This document shows positions 43,224 to 55,035 of a DNA stretch of 64,000 nt, piece after piece (position 1 is the first letter of the stretch; each line of letters opens with the position of its first letter). Source of the stretch: Camellia lanceoleosa. Its lineage: Eukaryota; Streptophyta; Magnoliopsida; Ericales; Theaceae. Location: the NCBI GenBank assembly GCA_025200525.1, contig CM045759.1, forward strand, positions 6,262,001-6,326,000, written 5' to 3'. The notes under the pieces are model-generated. The model searched no databases, was not told the origin of the DNA, and saw only the letters and a list, made by a program, of their open reading frames with translations. Both the position numbers and the translations under genes were made by a program.

Positions 43224-45021
43224 TTAGAAAGGCCGTGATTTTGAACCTGATAAAAATGTATGAAACCTCTGGTTTACCTCCACCAAACTATGGCCTGGAA
43301 TCTTTTTCAACTCTCTTTCTTCCATCAACTTCCTCAATCTTGCTACGTCTTCCCACCTTCCAGCCTCAGCATAGATATTTGTCATAAGGACATAAAAACT
43401 AACAGTTTGAGGCTCCAACTGATGCAATCGGTCAGCAACAAGCTCTGTTAGCTCAAGATTACCATGGATTCTACAAGCACCAAGCAAAGCTCCCCAAACA
43501 CCAATATCTGGTCCACTTGGCATGTTCTCGATAAACTCATAAGCCTCCACCAATTGGCCAGCTCTACCTAGAAGATCCACCATACAAGCACAGGGTCTCT
43601 GAGAGTCCGATTGAGTAATCTTTTGTCATGCTCTCAAAATGCTTCTTCCCTTCTTCTACTAAACTGAATGCCTACAAGTCGTTAAAACAGAAATGAAGGT
43701 GAAGCTATTTGGCCTAATTCCTTCCTCTTTCATCTTTGTGAAGAGTGTCAAAGCATCGTCCCCATGCCCATGAGATGCACAGGCCCCTATAATTGAAGTC
43801 CAGGACACAACACTTTTATGAGGCAACTTGTTGAAAGCATCCGTTGCCAAATCTATGTTTCCACATTTTGCATACATGTCAATTAAAGCATTAGTAATCG
43901 AAACATTAGTTTCAAGACCTTTGTTCCTCACAAGCTTATGTATCCATTTCCCAGTATTGAGTGCTTCCAAATTAGCACAAGCTGATATAACACTAACCAT
44001 TGTGATATAATCAAATTCCACCTTTTCAATTAGCATTCTACGGAAGAGCTTAATTGCAAACCAATCAGCATTAGTCTGTCCATAAGCGAGAATCATGGCA
44101 TTCCACGAGACCGGGCTTGATGGCATCCGATCAAACAAAGATCTGGTAGTATCAACAATTCCACACTTACCATAAAGAGCGATTAAAGTGTTAATCGGTG
44201 AAATATCGAGTCCAACCCCAATTTAACAGACAACCATGAACCAATTTCCCCAAGTTCAAAAACTCCAAACCAAAGACAAAGTGAAGAATGCTCACGAGTG
44301 TAATTGCATTCGGTTGAGTCCCCAAAGCTACCATCTCACGAAAAACGCCCAACCCTTTTTCAAAAAATCCATTTTGCACATATCCTGCAATCAATGCAGT
44401 CCAAGAAACTATGTTTCTCACAACCATCTCACCAAAAACTAGTTCCGAATCGAAAATCTCCCCACTCTATGAGTACATTATAATTAATGAACTCTGTACA
44501 AATACATCCAAATCAAATCCATTCTTAATTATGTTACAATGCACTTCTCTCCCTTCCATAAAAGCTGAGAGGACAGCACAAGATCGAACCACAGAAGGAA
44601 AAGTATAGCTGTCAGGTAATAATCCAATCCGATGCATGTCTCTAGAGAGAACTATGGCTTCTTGACAAGGACCCAGATCGGCATAACCTCGAATCATGGT
44701 GTTCCAGAAAAATAAATCCCTTTCAGGCGTTAAATCAAACAGTTTGCGAGCATAGTCCATTGTTGGGGCCACTGAACGAGCTAAGGTGATGAGTTTGATG
44801 GATAAGAGGAGGTTTTTGTGGGACCCATTTGTGAGGATGAGAGCATGGATTCGTTTGAGGTCTGAAAGAGAGGAACAAGAATTCAAAAGGTAGTTAAAAG
44901 GAAGGAAGTGGTAGTTAGTATGGAAGTAAGATGGGGCATACAAAATGGGCTCAAGTTTTTTAAGAACTGTGAGGAAGGAGGTGGCTAACATCAACTTCAC
45001 ATCCCTTTGATAACAGAGCAA
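43224..45021 (-). pseudogene. PPR protein pseudogene, PLS class with E-type tail
   Basis: On the minus strand ATG 45021 (or the in-frame ATG at 44991) opens a protein with successive 31-36 residue PPR motifs: LFFWNTMIRGYADLGPCQEA, GLLPDSYTFPSVVRSCAVLS, IVSWTALIAGYVQNGFFEKG, VSWNAMILAYGQ and VSWTSIIGACASHGHGDDAL. It ends with MVDLLGRAGQLVEAYEFI and GVWGALLGACRIHGNLELTE, followed by an E/E+ type end (PGHSLVEVNQRFHTF). There is no intron, as usual for the family. PLS-class PPRs bind organelle RNA and often guide C-to-U editing. A stop near 44467 and frame changes near 44200-44210 and 43590-43660 inactivate it. No DYW domain follows. Confidence 0.85.
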
Positions 45022-45149
45022 TTGTGTTTTTGGGATATCACGTAGGGTGCCTAAATGTTCTTTTCCCTATTGGCAATAAGGATTTGAGTCATGAGTAAGA
45101 TCCCTTGTTGGACGACTTCACAACTTTTAAATGATTCACATCAATTATG

Positions 45150-45388
45150 TTTGGTAGAACTGTGGAAAAGTGCTTATAGTTTATACATAAACAACTTATA
45201 ACTTATAACTATGAACATAAGCTGATTTCTGACTTATAAATTAAGCATCTCCTACCCTACTAGAAGAATAAGCTAATTTCTGACTTCCAAAAAGCTATAA
45301 GCTATAAGTTATAAGTTAAACCAAACACATCAAAATAACTTAAATTAAGCTGAAAGCTGAAATAAGCAACTTTTAAGTTGTACCAAAT
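45150..45388. mobile_element. MITE-like inverted-repeat element
   Basis: Left end TTTGGTAGAACTGTGG and AAAGTGCTTAT match the reverse complement of the right end (ATTTGGTACAACTT and AAGTTGCTTAT). Internal ACTTATAACTTATAA words occur on both sides. A clean target duplication was not found. It lies just upstream of the PPR relic. Confidence 0.5.
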
Positions 45389-45453
45389 AGACACAATGTG
45401 TAGGGTCATTTATGTATGTGTGGGGCCATGTCATAAGTGGTGTAAATCACTTA

Positions 45454-45832
45454 GGCCTCGTTTGTTTGGTGTTATAGGGACGAAATTGAGATTACTAATC
45501 CCTTGGAATTATTAATGGGGTGTTTGTTTTGAGAGATAGGGAGGAGACTATTAATCCCTTGGTATTAGTAGTCCCCTTGGAAGGGGGATTGGTAAGGAGG
45601 GGGTAGATATGGTATTAGAAAAATAATAAGGGGATTAGAATTTTTTTTATTTTTTATATATTGGGATTTTTTTTTTTAAAATATAATGTTTAATTTTTTA
45701 TATTTTTTTTATTATTTTATATAAAAATAATTTAACAATTCCTCATTATCAATCCCCTTACTAACAATCTCCTCACTATTAATTCCTTCACTTTGAATCC
45801 CCTCCATTCTATCTCTGAAAACAAACGGAACC
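45454..45832. mobile_element. Tourist-like MITE (PIF/Harbinger), 379 bp
   Basis: Termini GGCCTCGTTTGTTT and, reversed, GGTTCCGTTTGTTT; flanked by TTA at 45451-45453 and 45833-45835. A 3-bp TTA/TAA duplication is the hallmark of PIF/Harbinger elements. The interior is AT-rich and non-coding. Confidence 0.75.
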
Positions 45833-46111
45833 TTAGGGTTGTGGGAGTCCTTTAAAAAGAGGGTCTCTATTATTGTTGCTTTGGTTGGGACTCTATCTAC
45901 AATCAAAAGAATCCCACCAAAAAAAAAAAAAAAAAGAGTAATGCTAAAGAGTCACAAATTTGACCAATAATTTGTTTATAACGTGGTAAAAAAATTGGGT
46001 GCTAAATTATTAGATACGTAACAAATTAAAAGTTAACATTTAATTGTGAAATAATAATAATAAAAGTGCCAAGTTTCACAATCATCTCTCTCTTCTCGAC
46101 AATAAACTTTA

Positions 46112-46465
46112 GGGTAAATTACATTCAACTTTCTTTGGAATTGGAGAAAATAAAGTAAATTTCACAGTTTTGATATAATTATATTAAGTTTCTTTACAAT
46201 TTTAAATAATATAATACTTAATTTCATTTTCATCAATAATTTGTCAGTTATGTAAATAAAAACAATGATATTATCATCTTTTTTACACGAAAATATTTAT
46301 TTTATATTGTATAATTTTGTATTTTCATCTTTATGCGCATTAGTTTCATTCCATTTAATCTTATTAAAAAAAAGATTAGTGTAATTATATCAAAATTGTG
46401 GAGCTTACTTTATTTTATTTATTTATTTATTTTTAAACCTCGAGGGAAGTTAATGGAATTCACCC
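46112..46465. mobile_element. MITE with about 100-bp terminal inverted repeats, 354 bp
   Basis: Left GGGTAAATTACATTCAACTT and right, reversed, GGGTGAATTCCATTAACTT; similarity continues inward to TTTTGATATAATTA, present in both arms. The likely target duplication is TA at 46110-46111 and 46466-46467. Family not assigned. Confidence 0.65.
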
Positions 46466-46573
46466 TAAATTTTAAGTTGTCTTTTTTCCAAGTTCAAATT
46501 TGAATTTGAGGGAATTTGTAAGATCCTTGGGGCCCACCATGAATCCTATTTAGATTATTTGAACATTTATTTT

Positions 46574-46819
46574 GTAAGATTCTCGATATGTATATTATTC
46601 ATAAAATAAAACAAAAAATTAAGTTAATTCGATAATCGTAATATTTTCATTTTATGGCGTTTGTTTCTAAAAAATAGATAACAAGTATATTTTTGAAAAT
46701 AGAACATTCATTTTTTGAAAATAAATATGATAAAATGAAAAGATTACGATTATTAGATTGACCAATTTTTATTTTATTTTATTTTATTTTTTATGAATCA
46801 TACATACGAAGGATCCTAT
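46574..46819. repeat. Inverted repeat with about 85-bp arms
   Basis: Arms at 46574-46655 and 46730-46819 share GATAATCGTAATATTTTC / AATAATCGTAATCTTTTC and the outer GTAAGATTCTCG / ATAGGATCCTTCG. Probably a MITE; ends and duplication are not clear. Confidence 0.5.
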
Positions 46820-47993
46820 AAATGAATAGTTCGTATCATCGAAATGAAACCGATGATGATTATCCACAGGCTCCTCGAATTGAACTTGAGAGAAACCAAT
46901 CTTTTATCTAAAAATTGGCCCTCTAATACTACTTTGCTTCTTAATTTTATAGTTGTCTTAGTCAATCTCAAGCTTGAGTTCATGTCTTATCATTTTTTTT
47001 TGGGATCAAAGAGATACCATTTACATAGAATTGAAAGAAAGAAACCCAAAAAGAGCCGAAGGAGTTCAAGTTTTATCATTTCATAATGCAATTTTTACTT
47101 CCATTATTTTCTCTTATCAATTGTTAAAAAAAGATAATAATAATAAAATAAAAAAAATGAAAAGAAGAAAGAAAGAAAGAAAGAGAGGATTTTACTTTTT
47201 TACCATGTAATTTATTTCACTTACAATTCACGCCATTGAAAGTAAGCCCATAACCCTGTGTTTAATTTAATTTTAGTATAATTAGATTTGGAATTATTTG
47301 CAAATTTTTGTACTAGAGATTATCCTTGATTTAAATTTAAGTAAATTATGACACATGCTAATAATTAGATTCGTGTAAAGAATAAGAAAGATTAGATTTG
47401 TTTTGAGTCTAATTAATATGCTAAACTACGTAACTTAATTTGGCGGTGTGGTATCTTGAGAGGTGGACATTTCAAACTCATGTTGGGATCAGATTTTCAG
47501 ATTTAAAAAAAAATAAAATAAAATAAAATAAAAATAAAAAAAAATTGAAGAAAGAAAGTAAACTTACATAAAGTAAATTGTAGATACAAAATTTGGTCAA
47601 AATTAGTGTTGGACGCTATCTTTTTAATACAAAATTCATCTCTGACTGCACCGTTCAATGGAAACATTTCGAGTGTTGGCTGGTAAACCAAACAAATGAC
47701 TGTACCCTTAGACTCTCAGAATGAATGATATCAAGAAAAAGAAAATTGAATGAATGAATATGTCGAAAAGGGATGATTTTATACACTTTCTCATACCTAT
47801 TTGAAGCAATCACGAAGCTAAAATCATATATGGTCATAGCGAAAAAAAACACACGAGTTTTGATTTTTTGAAAGTAATTAATAATAATTTTATCCAATAT
47901 ATATATACAGACTACTCACACTTAACCTGACCCAGCTTGGATTGGAGTAGCACAAGCACGCATTCTAGCCCATTTGGTTAGATTCTCCCCCGT
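46820..47993. other. AT-rich spacer
   Basis: No gene seen. Contains (AAAG)n near 47160-47190 and (AAAAT)n near 47505-47545. Confidence 0.6.
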
Positions 47994-48144
47994 CCACAAA
48001 ATTTGAGTGCCCTTAAGGGCCTAACTCCAAGTTGAAAGCTAGACTAAATAAAGCCAACAAACTTTTCATCCACAAAATTTGGATGCCCAAGGGCCTAACC
48101 CCAAATGGAAGTTAGACAAAGGCCAAGTTTGACTATCCAAAATA
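47994..48144. repeat. 76-bp tandem duplication
   Basis: CCACAAAATTTGAGTGCCC at 47994 recurs as CCACAAAATTTGGATGCCC at 48070, each followed by AAGGGCCTAAC and GAAAGCTAGAC / GAAGTTAGAC. Confidence 0.75.
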
Positions 48145-48384
48145 AGTACACACTTTTTATCTTTTTTTCATCACATCACCTCTCTACTTTTCTGCACATC
48201 TTTTCGTAAAAAGACAAAAAATACACTTATTTAGGTCATCCCAAACAACCCCTAAATAAAGTTGACAAACTTTCATAAAAAATTTACGTAGGACAAAGTT
48301 AATCAAGTTAGCTAGCATTTTTCAATCAATATTCAAACAGTGATTTTGGAATTAATTTCTTGTTCATTCCTTAATGATTTTGAG

Positions 48385-48790
48385 CAAATTGAAGTTTGAT
48401 ATTCAATAAGTGTTTGAAAGCCACTTTAATTTTTGTTCAAAATTGACCAAAAAAAATTATTTTTGCAGAACCATATTCTAACAGTTTTGTTGACTACAAA
48501 CAGACTGATGTTTGGGTATATTCTACCTACTAATCAACCACTAAATTCTGATCGAATTGACCCCTTAATAAAACAGTATAGTCTTTCTTTATTTTAGAAT
48601 TCGATATGCAACAGATGTGTGAAAGCCACTTTAATTTTTGTTCAAAATTGACCAAAAAAATTATTTTTGCATAACCATGTTGACTAAAAACAAACTGATG
48701 TTTGGATATATTCTACCTACTAATCAACCGCTAAATTTGATCTAATTGACCCCTTAATAAAATGGTATAGTTTTTCTTTATTTGAGAAAA
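48385..48790. repeat. 205-bp tandem duplication
   Basis: GAAAGCCACTTTAATTTTTG starts at 48416 and again at 48621. Matching blocks continue through ATATTCTACCTACTAATCAA and GACCCCTTAATAAAA. The copies differ by small deletions. Confidence 0.85.
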
Positions 48791-50100
48791 GGAGCTGGAG
48801 CACATGGTAGATTTCTGCATCAAACTACAACTCGCATACAATTCATAGTTTTGTCTTGTAGGCAGTAGAATGCTCTCATTTACATTTTTTAGTCTCAAGT
48901 TCATGTCATGTTTGGTAGTTTCAGAATTATTTATTTATTTTTTTGATGGAGTCATGTAAAATTTTAAATTTTAATTCTCAATTTATAAATAAAATGACAT
49001 CTTAATAAAATATAATAATAAAGAAACAAGACACAAATATATGTTATTTTTTAATCGTCCTCAGCAAAGTTTTATGCAATGAATATATTATCAAATACGT
49101 TCATGGTTAAACCAAAAAAAAAAACTTATAAAAAAAAAAAAAAAAAAAACTTATAAAAAAAAAATATATTTATTTATACTAAAACAAGAGGCCAACAAAA
49201 ATCAAATGGACATATACTACTATCACAAGAAATCAATTAAAGAATCACAAAAAATCAATTAAAGTAGTATTAAGCGCATGTTCTAATGCATTAACATGCT
49301 AACAAATTCAACTAGGCCTCGTTTGGAAACAGGCTATTTTAGTAATTTTTTGACTTTTTAACTAAAATATGAGCTTATATTTGGTTTGAGTTTGGGAGAT
49401 GAGTTTTAGAGATAAAAAGTACGAAAAGTTGTTTGGTTTTGTTTTTTTCAAAAGATGTTTTGAAAAATTATTTTGAGAGAGAGTTTTGAAAAAAAGTGAT
49501 TGATTTGATGTGTATGAGAGAGAGATTTGTTTGGAAAACTTGTAAACCAAACAAGTTTTGGAAAATTTTTTTGGAAAAATTTGTTTTGTTTGATTACTTT
49601 TGAGGTGGAAAAGGAAAAAAAAAAAAAAATAAAAAAAGAAAACAAGGCACAACAAATGATGTGGCAGTGGGTCGAACCCACTGACACATCATTAGTAATA
49701 GCACTAATTAGTGCTTTCAAGGATTATTGTTTCTTTTCAATCCTTTTTTCTTCATGCAACACCCATTTTCTCTTTCTTAAAAAACTAGTCTTTACCATTT
49801 CTGTTTCTCTTAAACCAATGTTCACGACCTCCTCTTTTTACTTTTCTTTCTTTATTATTAGAGGATTTGCTTAAAATCTCCCTATAATAAAATCTTAATA
49901 TATTAATAATAAGTATAAAAAAAATTTCTTAAAAAGTCCAGCACATATCACTATTATGAAAATATTAAACTTTAAAATAATATAACTTTTAATGTAAATG
50001 TCAATAAAATTAATATTTTTAGAATCCTCTCATTAAGATCTATCAAATAAGATCCATACTGACTATGAAATTCTTTAAAAGAAAATTATTACTGTCAAAA
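48791..50100. other. AT-rich spacer with a MITE-like left end
   Basis: TAGGCCTCGTTTGG at 49314 resembles the Tourist-like terminus at 45454, but no matching right end is visible. Poly-A runs lie near 49110-49160. No gene seen. Confidence 0.5.
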
Positions 50101-50118
50101 TTGATGTAAACAGTAACA

Positions 50119-50176
50119 GTAATATGTTACTCTGTTTGACAGTAATATATTACTCTATTTCACAGTAACATGTTAC
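50119..50176. repeat. Three palindromic 12-mers at 23-bp spacing
   Basis: GTAATATGTTAC (50119), GTAATATATTAC (50142) and GTAACATGTTAC (50165); the last two are perfect palindromes and each is followed by TCT. Confidence 0.8.
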
Positions 50177-50347
50177 TCTGATTCACAATACTCTGGCAAT
50201 ATTATTCAAGAAAGAAAAAAAGAAGATATTTTTCTTTATCCTCGCTCAATTATATGTTTTCTCCTTAGGGAGTTTATGAAACAAAATAAATTGTGATGTC
50301 CTTTTCACCAAACAAGAGTCCAATAGAGGGGTGTTGGCTAAATTTCC

Positions 50348-50348
<1 letters not shown>

Positions 50349-50395
<47 letters not shown>
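50349..50395. repeat. (ATT)n microsatellite
   Basis: About 15 perfect ATT units. Confidence 0.95.
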
Positions 50396-50402
50396 TATCT
50401 TT

Positions 50403-50850
50403 TGTGGAGACATAATTTTGAGTTATCTACATGATCTAGGTGCTAACCAAGGTGCACGTGAGTGATTCTGATTGACCAAGGTATGGTCAGACCACATCTG
50501 AATCCAAGATGTTTGGATGAGGGATTAGAGTCTTAGATGATGACAGACTCTTTGTTTGAATATGTTAAGCTCATGAGAGAGTTAATCCTATTCCAAATTG
50601 GAGGAGCTCTCGATAAGTGTTATCCCTCAAAAGAATAGAGTCCTATGAAGTAAGACTTTTAGAAAAGTTAGCCATTGTTGACTATATAAAAAGGGTACCC
50701 CATGGATTTAAGATACGCTTTATTTTACACTTTACTTGAGAGTTGTCTGTTTACTTTGAGCCGAGATATTTGTGAGATTGTTGACTAACTTAATTGTCAG
50801 AATACTCCCAGTTTTGTTGTCTCTTTGTATGTAGCTGTTGGACATTTCTA
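50403..50850 (+). repeat. Diverged Tat-type solo LTR
   Basis: TGTGGAGACATAATTTTGAG resembles the Tat LTR start at 26292. The core promoter region matches it in order: ACTATATAAAAAGGGTACCCC against TTATAAAAGAGAGGCACCCC, then CATGGATTTAAGATACG against CATGGGTCTAAGGTATG, then TTGTCAGAATACTCCC against CGTCGGAGTACCCCC. No internal region follows. The right edge is uncertain. Confidence 0.6.
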
Positions 50851-51479
50851 TTTCTGCACGTGCTCTATGACTTAGTTCTAGGTTCTCAGTGAAGATATCC
50901 GATTTGATTATGAAGTCAAAATTCAACACTCAAATCCTCTATTCATTTTCTCCATGGTTGCCCCTGCAACCAACATCAATACTACATACTTTTTTTTTTT
51001 TTTTGTTTCTATTCTCTTCTTCCCCTTCTTTCATTTTCTTCTTCCTCTCTTCATCTTTATTACCACTATCCCCATCACCCATGCACTCAATCAGAGAAAT
51101 CTTTCACTTTTCACTTTTGTAGAAAATTATTGTAAAAAGGAATTTGTATTAAAATGGAGAGTGACTGAAGATTAAGAACAACTCATGTAATTTTTTTTAA
51201 TTTTTATTTTTATTTTTATTGAGAGCATGTAAGTGGGGAGAAAAAGAGAATAGATTTTGTAGAAACAAAAGGAGAGAAAACCACATGAGTGGATGAAAAA
51301 AGAAAAAGAAAAGAATATATATATATGGGGGAGCTGTTAAGATGTGCATCTCATTAAATAGTGCACATCATGTACACGTTTATTTTAAACCATTAGATAT
51401 TTATAAATTAATCTCAACCATTAAATAATTTGATTAAAAATATTGGATACCCTCTCAACCGGTTATAATTTTGTTTACC
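50851..51479. other. Spacer with pyrimidine-rich tract
   Basis: Poly-T at about 50989-51004, CT-rich to 51100, and a short inverted pair GATGTGCA / TGCACATC at 51341-51369. No gene supported. Confidence 0.5.
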
Positions 51480-51703
51480 GATTGTTGTATGTTCCCCAAA
51501 CCCTCTTCACTTTGTTTTCCCAAAACCCCTATTCTTTAGACCAATTTGAAGCTCCTATTCGCCCTTTTCAAACACGACGCCAGAGCTCTCTTCAGAGACA
51601 ACTCCGAAGCTCCTCTTCGCCTTCTTCAGACACGACTCTGAAACTCTTCTTCGCCCTTGAAGACTATCTTGCAAACATAATGGGCCTTCGACTTTGCCTC
51701 AAG
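51480..51703 (+). other. Possible 5' leader and first exon of a gene fragment
   Basis: GC-richer than its surroundings, with CT-rich leader-like sequence. ATG at 51680 encodes MGLRLCLK and then meets a good splice donor, AAG|GTATGT at 51704, followed by a (CT)n run. No downstream exon is found before 52546. The leader repeats a GAAGCTCCT(C/A)TTCGCC module. Could be a gene 5' end or a fragment carried by a transposon. Confidence 0.3.
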
Positions 51704-51704
51704 G

Positions 51705-51708
<4 letters not shown>

Positions 51709-51752
<44 letters not shown>
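51709..51752. repeat. (CT)n microsatellite
   Basis: Nearly perfect CT repeat directly after the candidate splice donor. Confidence 0.9.
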
Positions 51753-51753
<1 letters not shown>

Positions 51754-51799
51754 ACAACTTGTTTCTCTCCCTTTCTCCATCTCTATTCTATGAAACCCT

Positions 51800-52546
51800 A
51801 GACTGAAATCCCCTTCTTCGAAACTGCCCCTTTCACCTTTGTGAACTCACTAGGTTGGTTTATAAAATTAGGAAAATATGATTTGAATCGGTTTAGGTTT
51901 TTGATGTTTGTTTGTTTTGGTAGTTGTTTTAATTTCAGATATATATGTATATATATACTTGAAATTTGGCTTGAGTGTGTGAAATCTGATGTGTGGGCAA
52001 TTGAATTTTGTACTAATGTAACTAATATGAGACTGCAATTTTTTATTTGTTTATGTTTCTAACAATTACTCTTGTGGTGGCTTGTTTTTCCTATGAGAAA
52101 GAAAATTACAGTGGTTTGGGATGTATTTCCTTTAGCAATTGTTTGGGAATTGTGGAAAGTGAGAAAAGAATGGATATTTTGATGTTACTATGACTTAGTT
52201 GAATGCCCATTTAGTTATTTTTCTTCGAAAGTGTAAAAATATTATCTCTAATTATTTCATCAAATCTCATGAAGGGAGAGTTATTATTATTTTTTTATCA
52301 AATTGAGAACCAATAAATTAAATTTGAATTTGATGAAAAATAAAATAAAATGAAGCATTGAAGATGGGTTTTCTTGATCAAATTTGATGAAAAGGGGAGT
52401 TTTGGATAAGAGGAAGATTTTGAAAAAGATTTTAATGAAAGGATTTGAGTAGTTCATATAAAATCAAGTTTTTTTACTCAAATTTGAAATCAAATTAGTT
52501 GAAAAAATTGGTGAAAGGTTGGAGATGCTCTAAAATGGTTTATGAG
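51800..52546. other. AT-rich spacer or intron-like sequence
   Basis: T-rich on the plus strand as plant introns are; no exon or repeat recognised before the gypsy LTR. Confidence 0.5.
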
Positions 52547-54574
52547 TGTCACGCCCTCAAAATAAACCCATAATATATATAACATTAACATGCATTGATA
52601 CAAGAAAACCAATTATTATCTCATTCATCAGAGTATTATTATTGAAAAACATTACATGTAACATCAAAAGTAAATGCCCTATGGGCTTACATCTTTCTAA
52701 GCTAACACTTGGATACAAAACGTGAGTACTAACTCAACTACAAATTAAGCCCTTGGCTTGAATGTTTACATGTAATATCAAATAAAACAAATAACTAAAG
52801 GCAAGTCTTCAAAGTCCAAATCCTTCCAAGCTAAGTCCTTGGAGGTAACATATCACCTGGACCTGAAAATGATGTTCCCGTATAGGGTGAGCCACAGCCT
52901 AGTAGAAATATACTAAACCAAATATAAGCATTGAATAAAGCAATAGCATTCAATAGATGGTTAACACAAACATCCATTTCATTAACATATAGTTTCATGA
53001 CATGTTTCACTTTCCATTTATACCAATATGGCTCAGAACCTGGCTAAGCTATAACAGTGAACTATATATCACATCAACATTGCTTCCAATATCAACAAAA
53101 AAAAAAAAAAACAAATGAGACTAAGGCTCATACCAAAACACTTCCATACTTCCCGTTTGATACACATTTTAGTGCTGTATCAACAACATGTAAAACACTT
53201 CCATAAATCAATAAGCACACATATTAGTGGTGCTAATGGAGTCCATCCCCTATCTCCTCCCAAACAATATCCGGTTTAGGAGTCCATCACCTATCTCCTC
53301 CTAAACCGTGGAGTACATCCCCTATCTCCTCCCAAACAATATGCATATACAATGTATTAAACACTTGTCATACACAATATTCAATCAATACACGTATTTG
53401 CTGTATTAATTCAACAGTCAAAATCAATAACTTAACCAATGTGATTAGTTTCAGTTTTTCCTAATCCACATGCAATGTCTACAACAATCACGACTACCCT
53501 CCACCGATAGCCCAAAACAGTTATTTCTAAACAGGAAATAAATGTATCAACAAAGGTAAATTTAACATTTTCCACAGGTGAGTGATTAAACTAACCAACT
53601 ACGCCATTAAATCATCAAATTCCCCAATTCCATGAATTAAACTCAATTCCACATTTTTTTCCTAAATTAATTATACAAATTAATTTATTTCAACCACTAG
53701 GGTTTTTCCCAAAATTACCAAACAACCTCCAACATATCAAAATACTAAAACTTAGGACAAAGCCTATAATATGGAGTAGGAAATCCCTACCTCGAAGTAA
53801 ATAACTCGAATGGAGAAGATGGAGATGATGACCCAAAATCCAAAGTGCTCCAAACCGCTAAGCGTTCAGATTAAAACGAAGCCCTCAACCCACTCTACCT
53901 TTTTAATAAGGAGCCTAGGGTAGAAACACCCTAAAAAGAGATGAAATCTAAGAGAGAAAGTGAGTGGAGGGAGAGAGAAGTCGGACCTAGGGTTTTGAAG
54001 CCAAAAAGATTGTGAAAAAACGCATTTAAAACCGCTGCTGCGTATTTAAATATAACAGGCTCGCTCGAGCGAAGGATTGGTCGCTCGAGCGACCAGACAC
54101 AAGAAATCCTCGCTCGAGCGAAGAAAGTCTCGCTCGAGCCAAAAACTCGATGCTTCAGGTCTGCAACCCAGAAGTTCGCTCGAGCGACAAAATGCTCACT
54201 CGAGCGAAGAACTCGAAAACAACACCTCGCTCGCTCGAGCGAAGGAAATCTCGCTCGAGGCAAGAAACACATCTCTCAGGTCTTAAGCCCAGACGCAGTC
54301 TCTCGCTCGATCGAAGAAACCCTGGCTCGAGAGAAGGACCAAACAAAGAGCTCGCTCGAGCGACCAACTCCTCACTCGAGCGAATGTCCAAAAATGCTGA
54401 CAAAGAACACTTTGTTTCTAAACCCAACCAACCTGAACAAACCTGACCAAAACATCCTATAACTCCAAAAAGAGAAATTAAAGGACTACAACAACAATTA
54501 TATACTGACAGGATCCATGGAACCTAAGTCCGGATACAACAACCAAATGGGAAAAGACCGGGGTCGCTATAACC
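52547..54574 (-). repeat. 3' LTR of the minus-strand gypsy element
   Basis: Plus strand TGTCACGCCCTC to CGCTATAAC. Contains the CTCGAG dyad cluster (54064-54380). On the coding strand this is followed by TATATTTAAATACG, a TATA-like box at about 54040-54056, and a CT-rich leader. Confidence 0.92.
54064..54380. repeat. Six CTCGAG pairs, each exactly 20 bp apart (gypsy 3' LTR)
   Basis: Pair starts: 54064/54084, 54113/54133, 54179/54199, 54234/54254, 54306/54326 (54306 is CTCGAT) and 54355/54375. Many extend to TCGCTCGAGCGA, a 12-bp palindrome. Distances between successive pairs vary (49, 66, 55, 72, 49), so only the within-pair spacing is constrained. Confidence 0.93.
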
Positions 54575-54613
54575 TCCCCCACTTAAAGAATTTCGTCCCC
54601 GAAATTAAGCATA

Positions 54614-54615
<2 letters not shown>

Positions 54616-54649
<34 letters not shown>
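54616..54649. repeat. Poly-T run
   Basis: About 34 T on the plus strand, in the 3' untranslated part of the gypsy element. Confidence 0.95.
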
Positions 54650-54654
<5 letters not shown>

Positions 54655-55035
54655 ATGTTTTGTCTTAAATTCCAACAGTATGACGATTCAATAATGAACA
54701 ACTTGACCCAATACCGGTCATTTCATCTCTTATCAAGAGGCATCCCATAATATATATAAAACAACATCTATTTCAACCTGCATCAATATTATGCATTTTC
54801 CTTTCAATTTCAACAATTTTCAATATACATGATTCCCATTTCTATATCATATTCAATTTCATGATATAATTCCAATTCTACAACACATTCAACATATTCA
54901 ATGTTACACTAAACTTCCATTATGAGGCAAGTTTCAAAATATTTCCATTAACCAAAACATTCTCAATGTTTTACAACTTAAGATATATATAAAGCTCTTA
55001 AGTCCAACAATATTACAAAATCTAAATACAAGATT

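Noticed and set aside
49314..49590. TAGGCCTCGTTTGG as the left end of a second Tourist-like MITE.
   Set aside because: No reverse-complement right terminus or TTA/TAA duplication could be found; only the left end is similar.
49362..49720. Minus-strand open frames rich in Phe/Lys/Ser near 49.4-49.7 kb.
   Set aside because: Low-complexity translation of A/T homopolymer-rich DNA.
51443..51793. A 116-residue open frame ending in a Leu-Ser repeat as a protein-coding gene.
   Set aside because: The end is a translated (CT)n run directly after a good splice donor; only the short first-exon reading is plausible.
54064..54380. The spaced palindromes looked at first like a CRISPR-type repeat/spacer array.
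   Set aside because: The repeated unit is only 10-12 bp, the spacing alternates between 20 bp and variable gaps, the host is a plant nucleus, and the cluster lies inside an LTR present twice.
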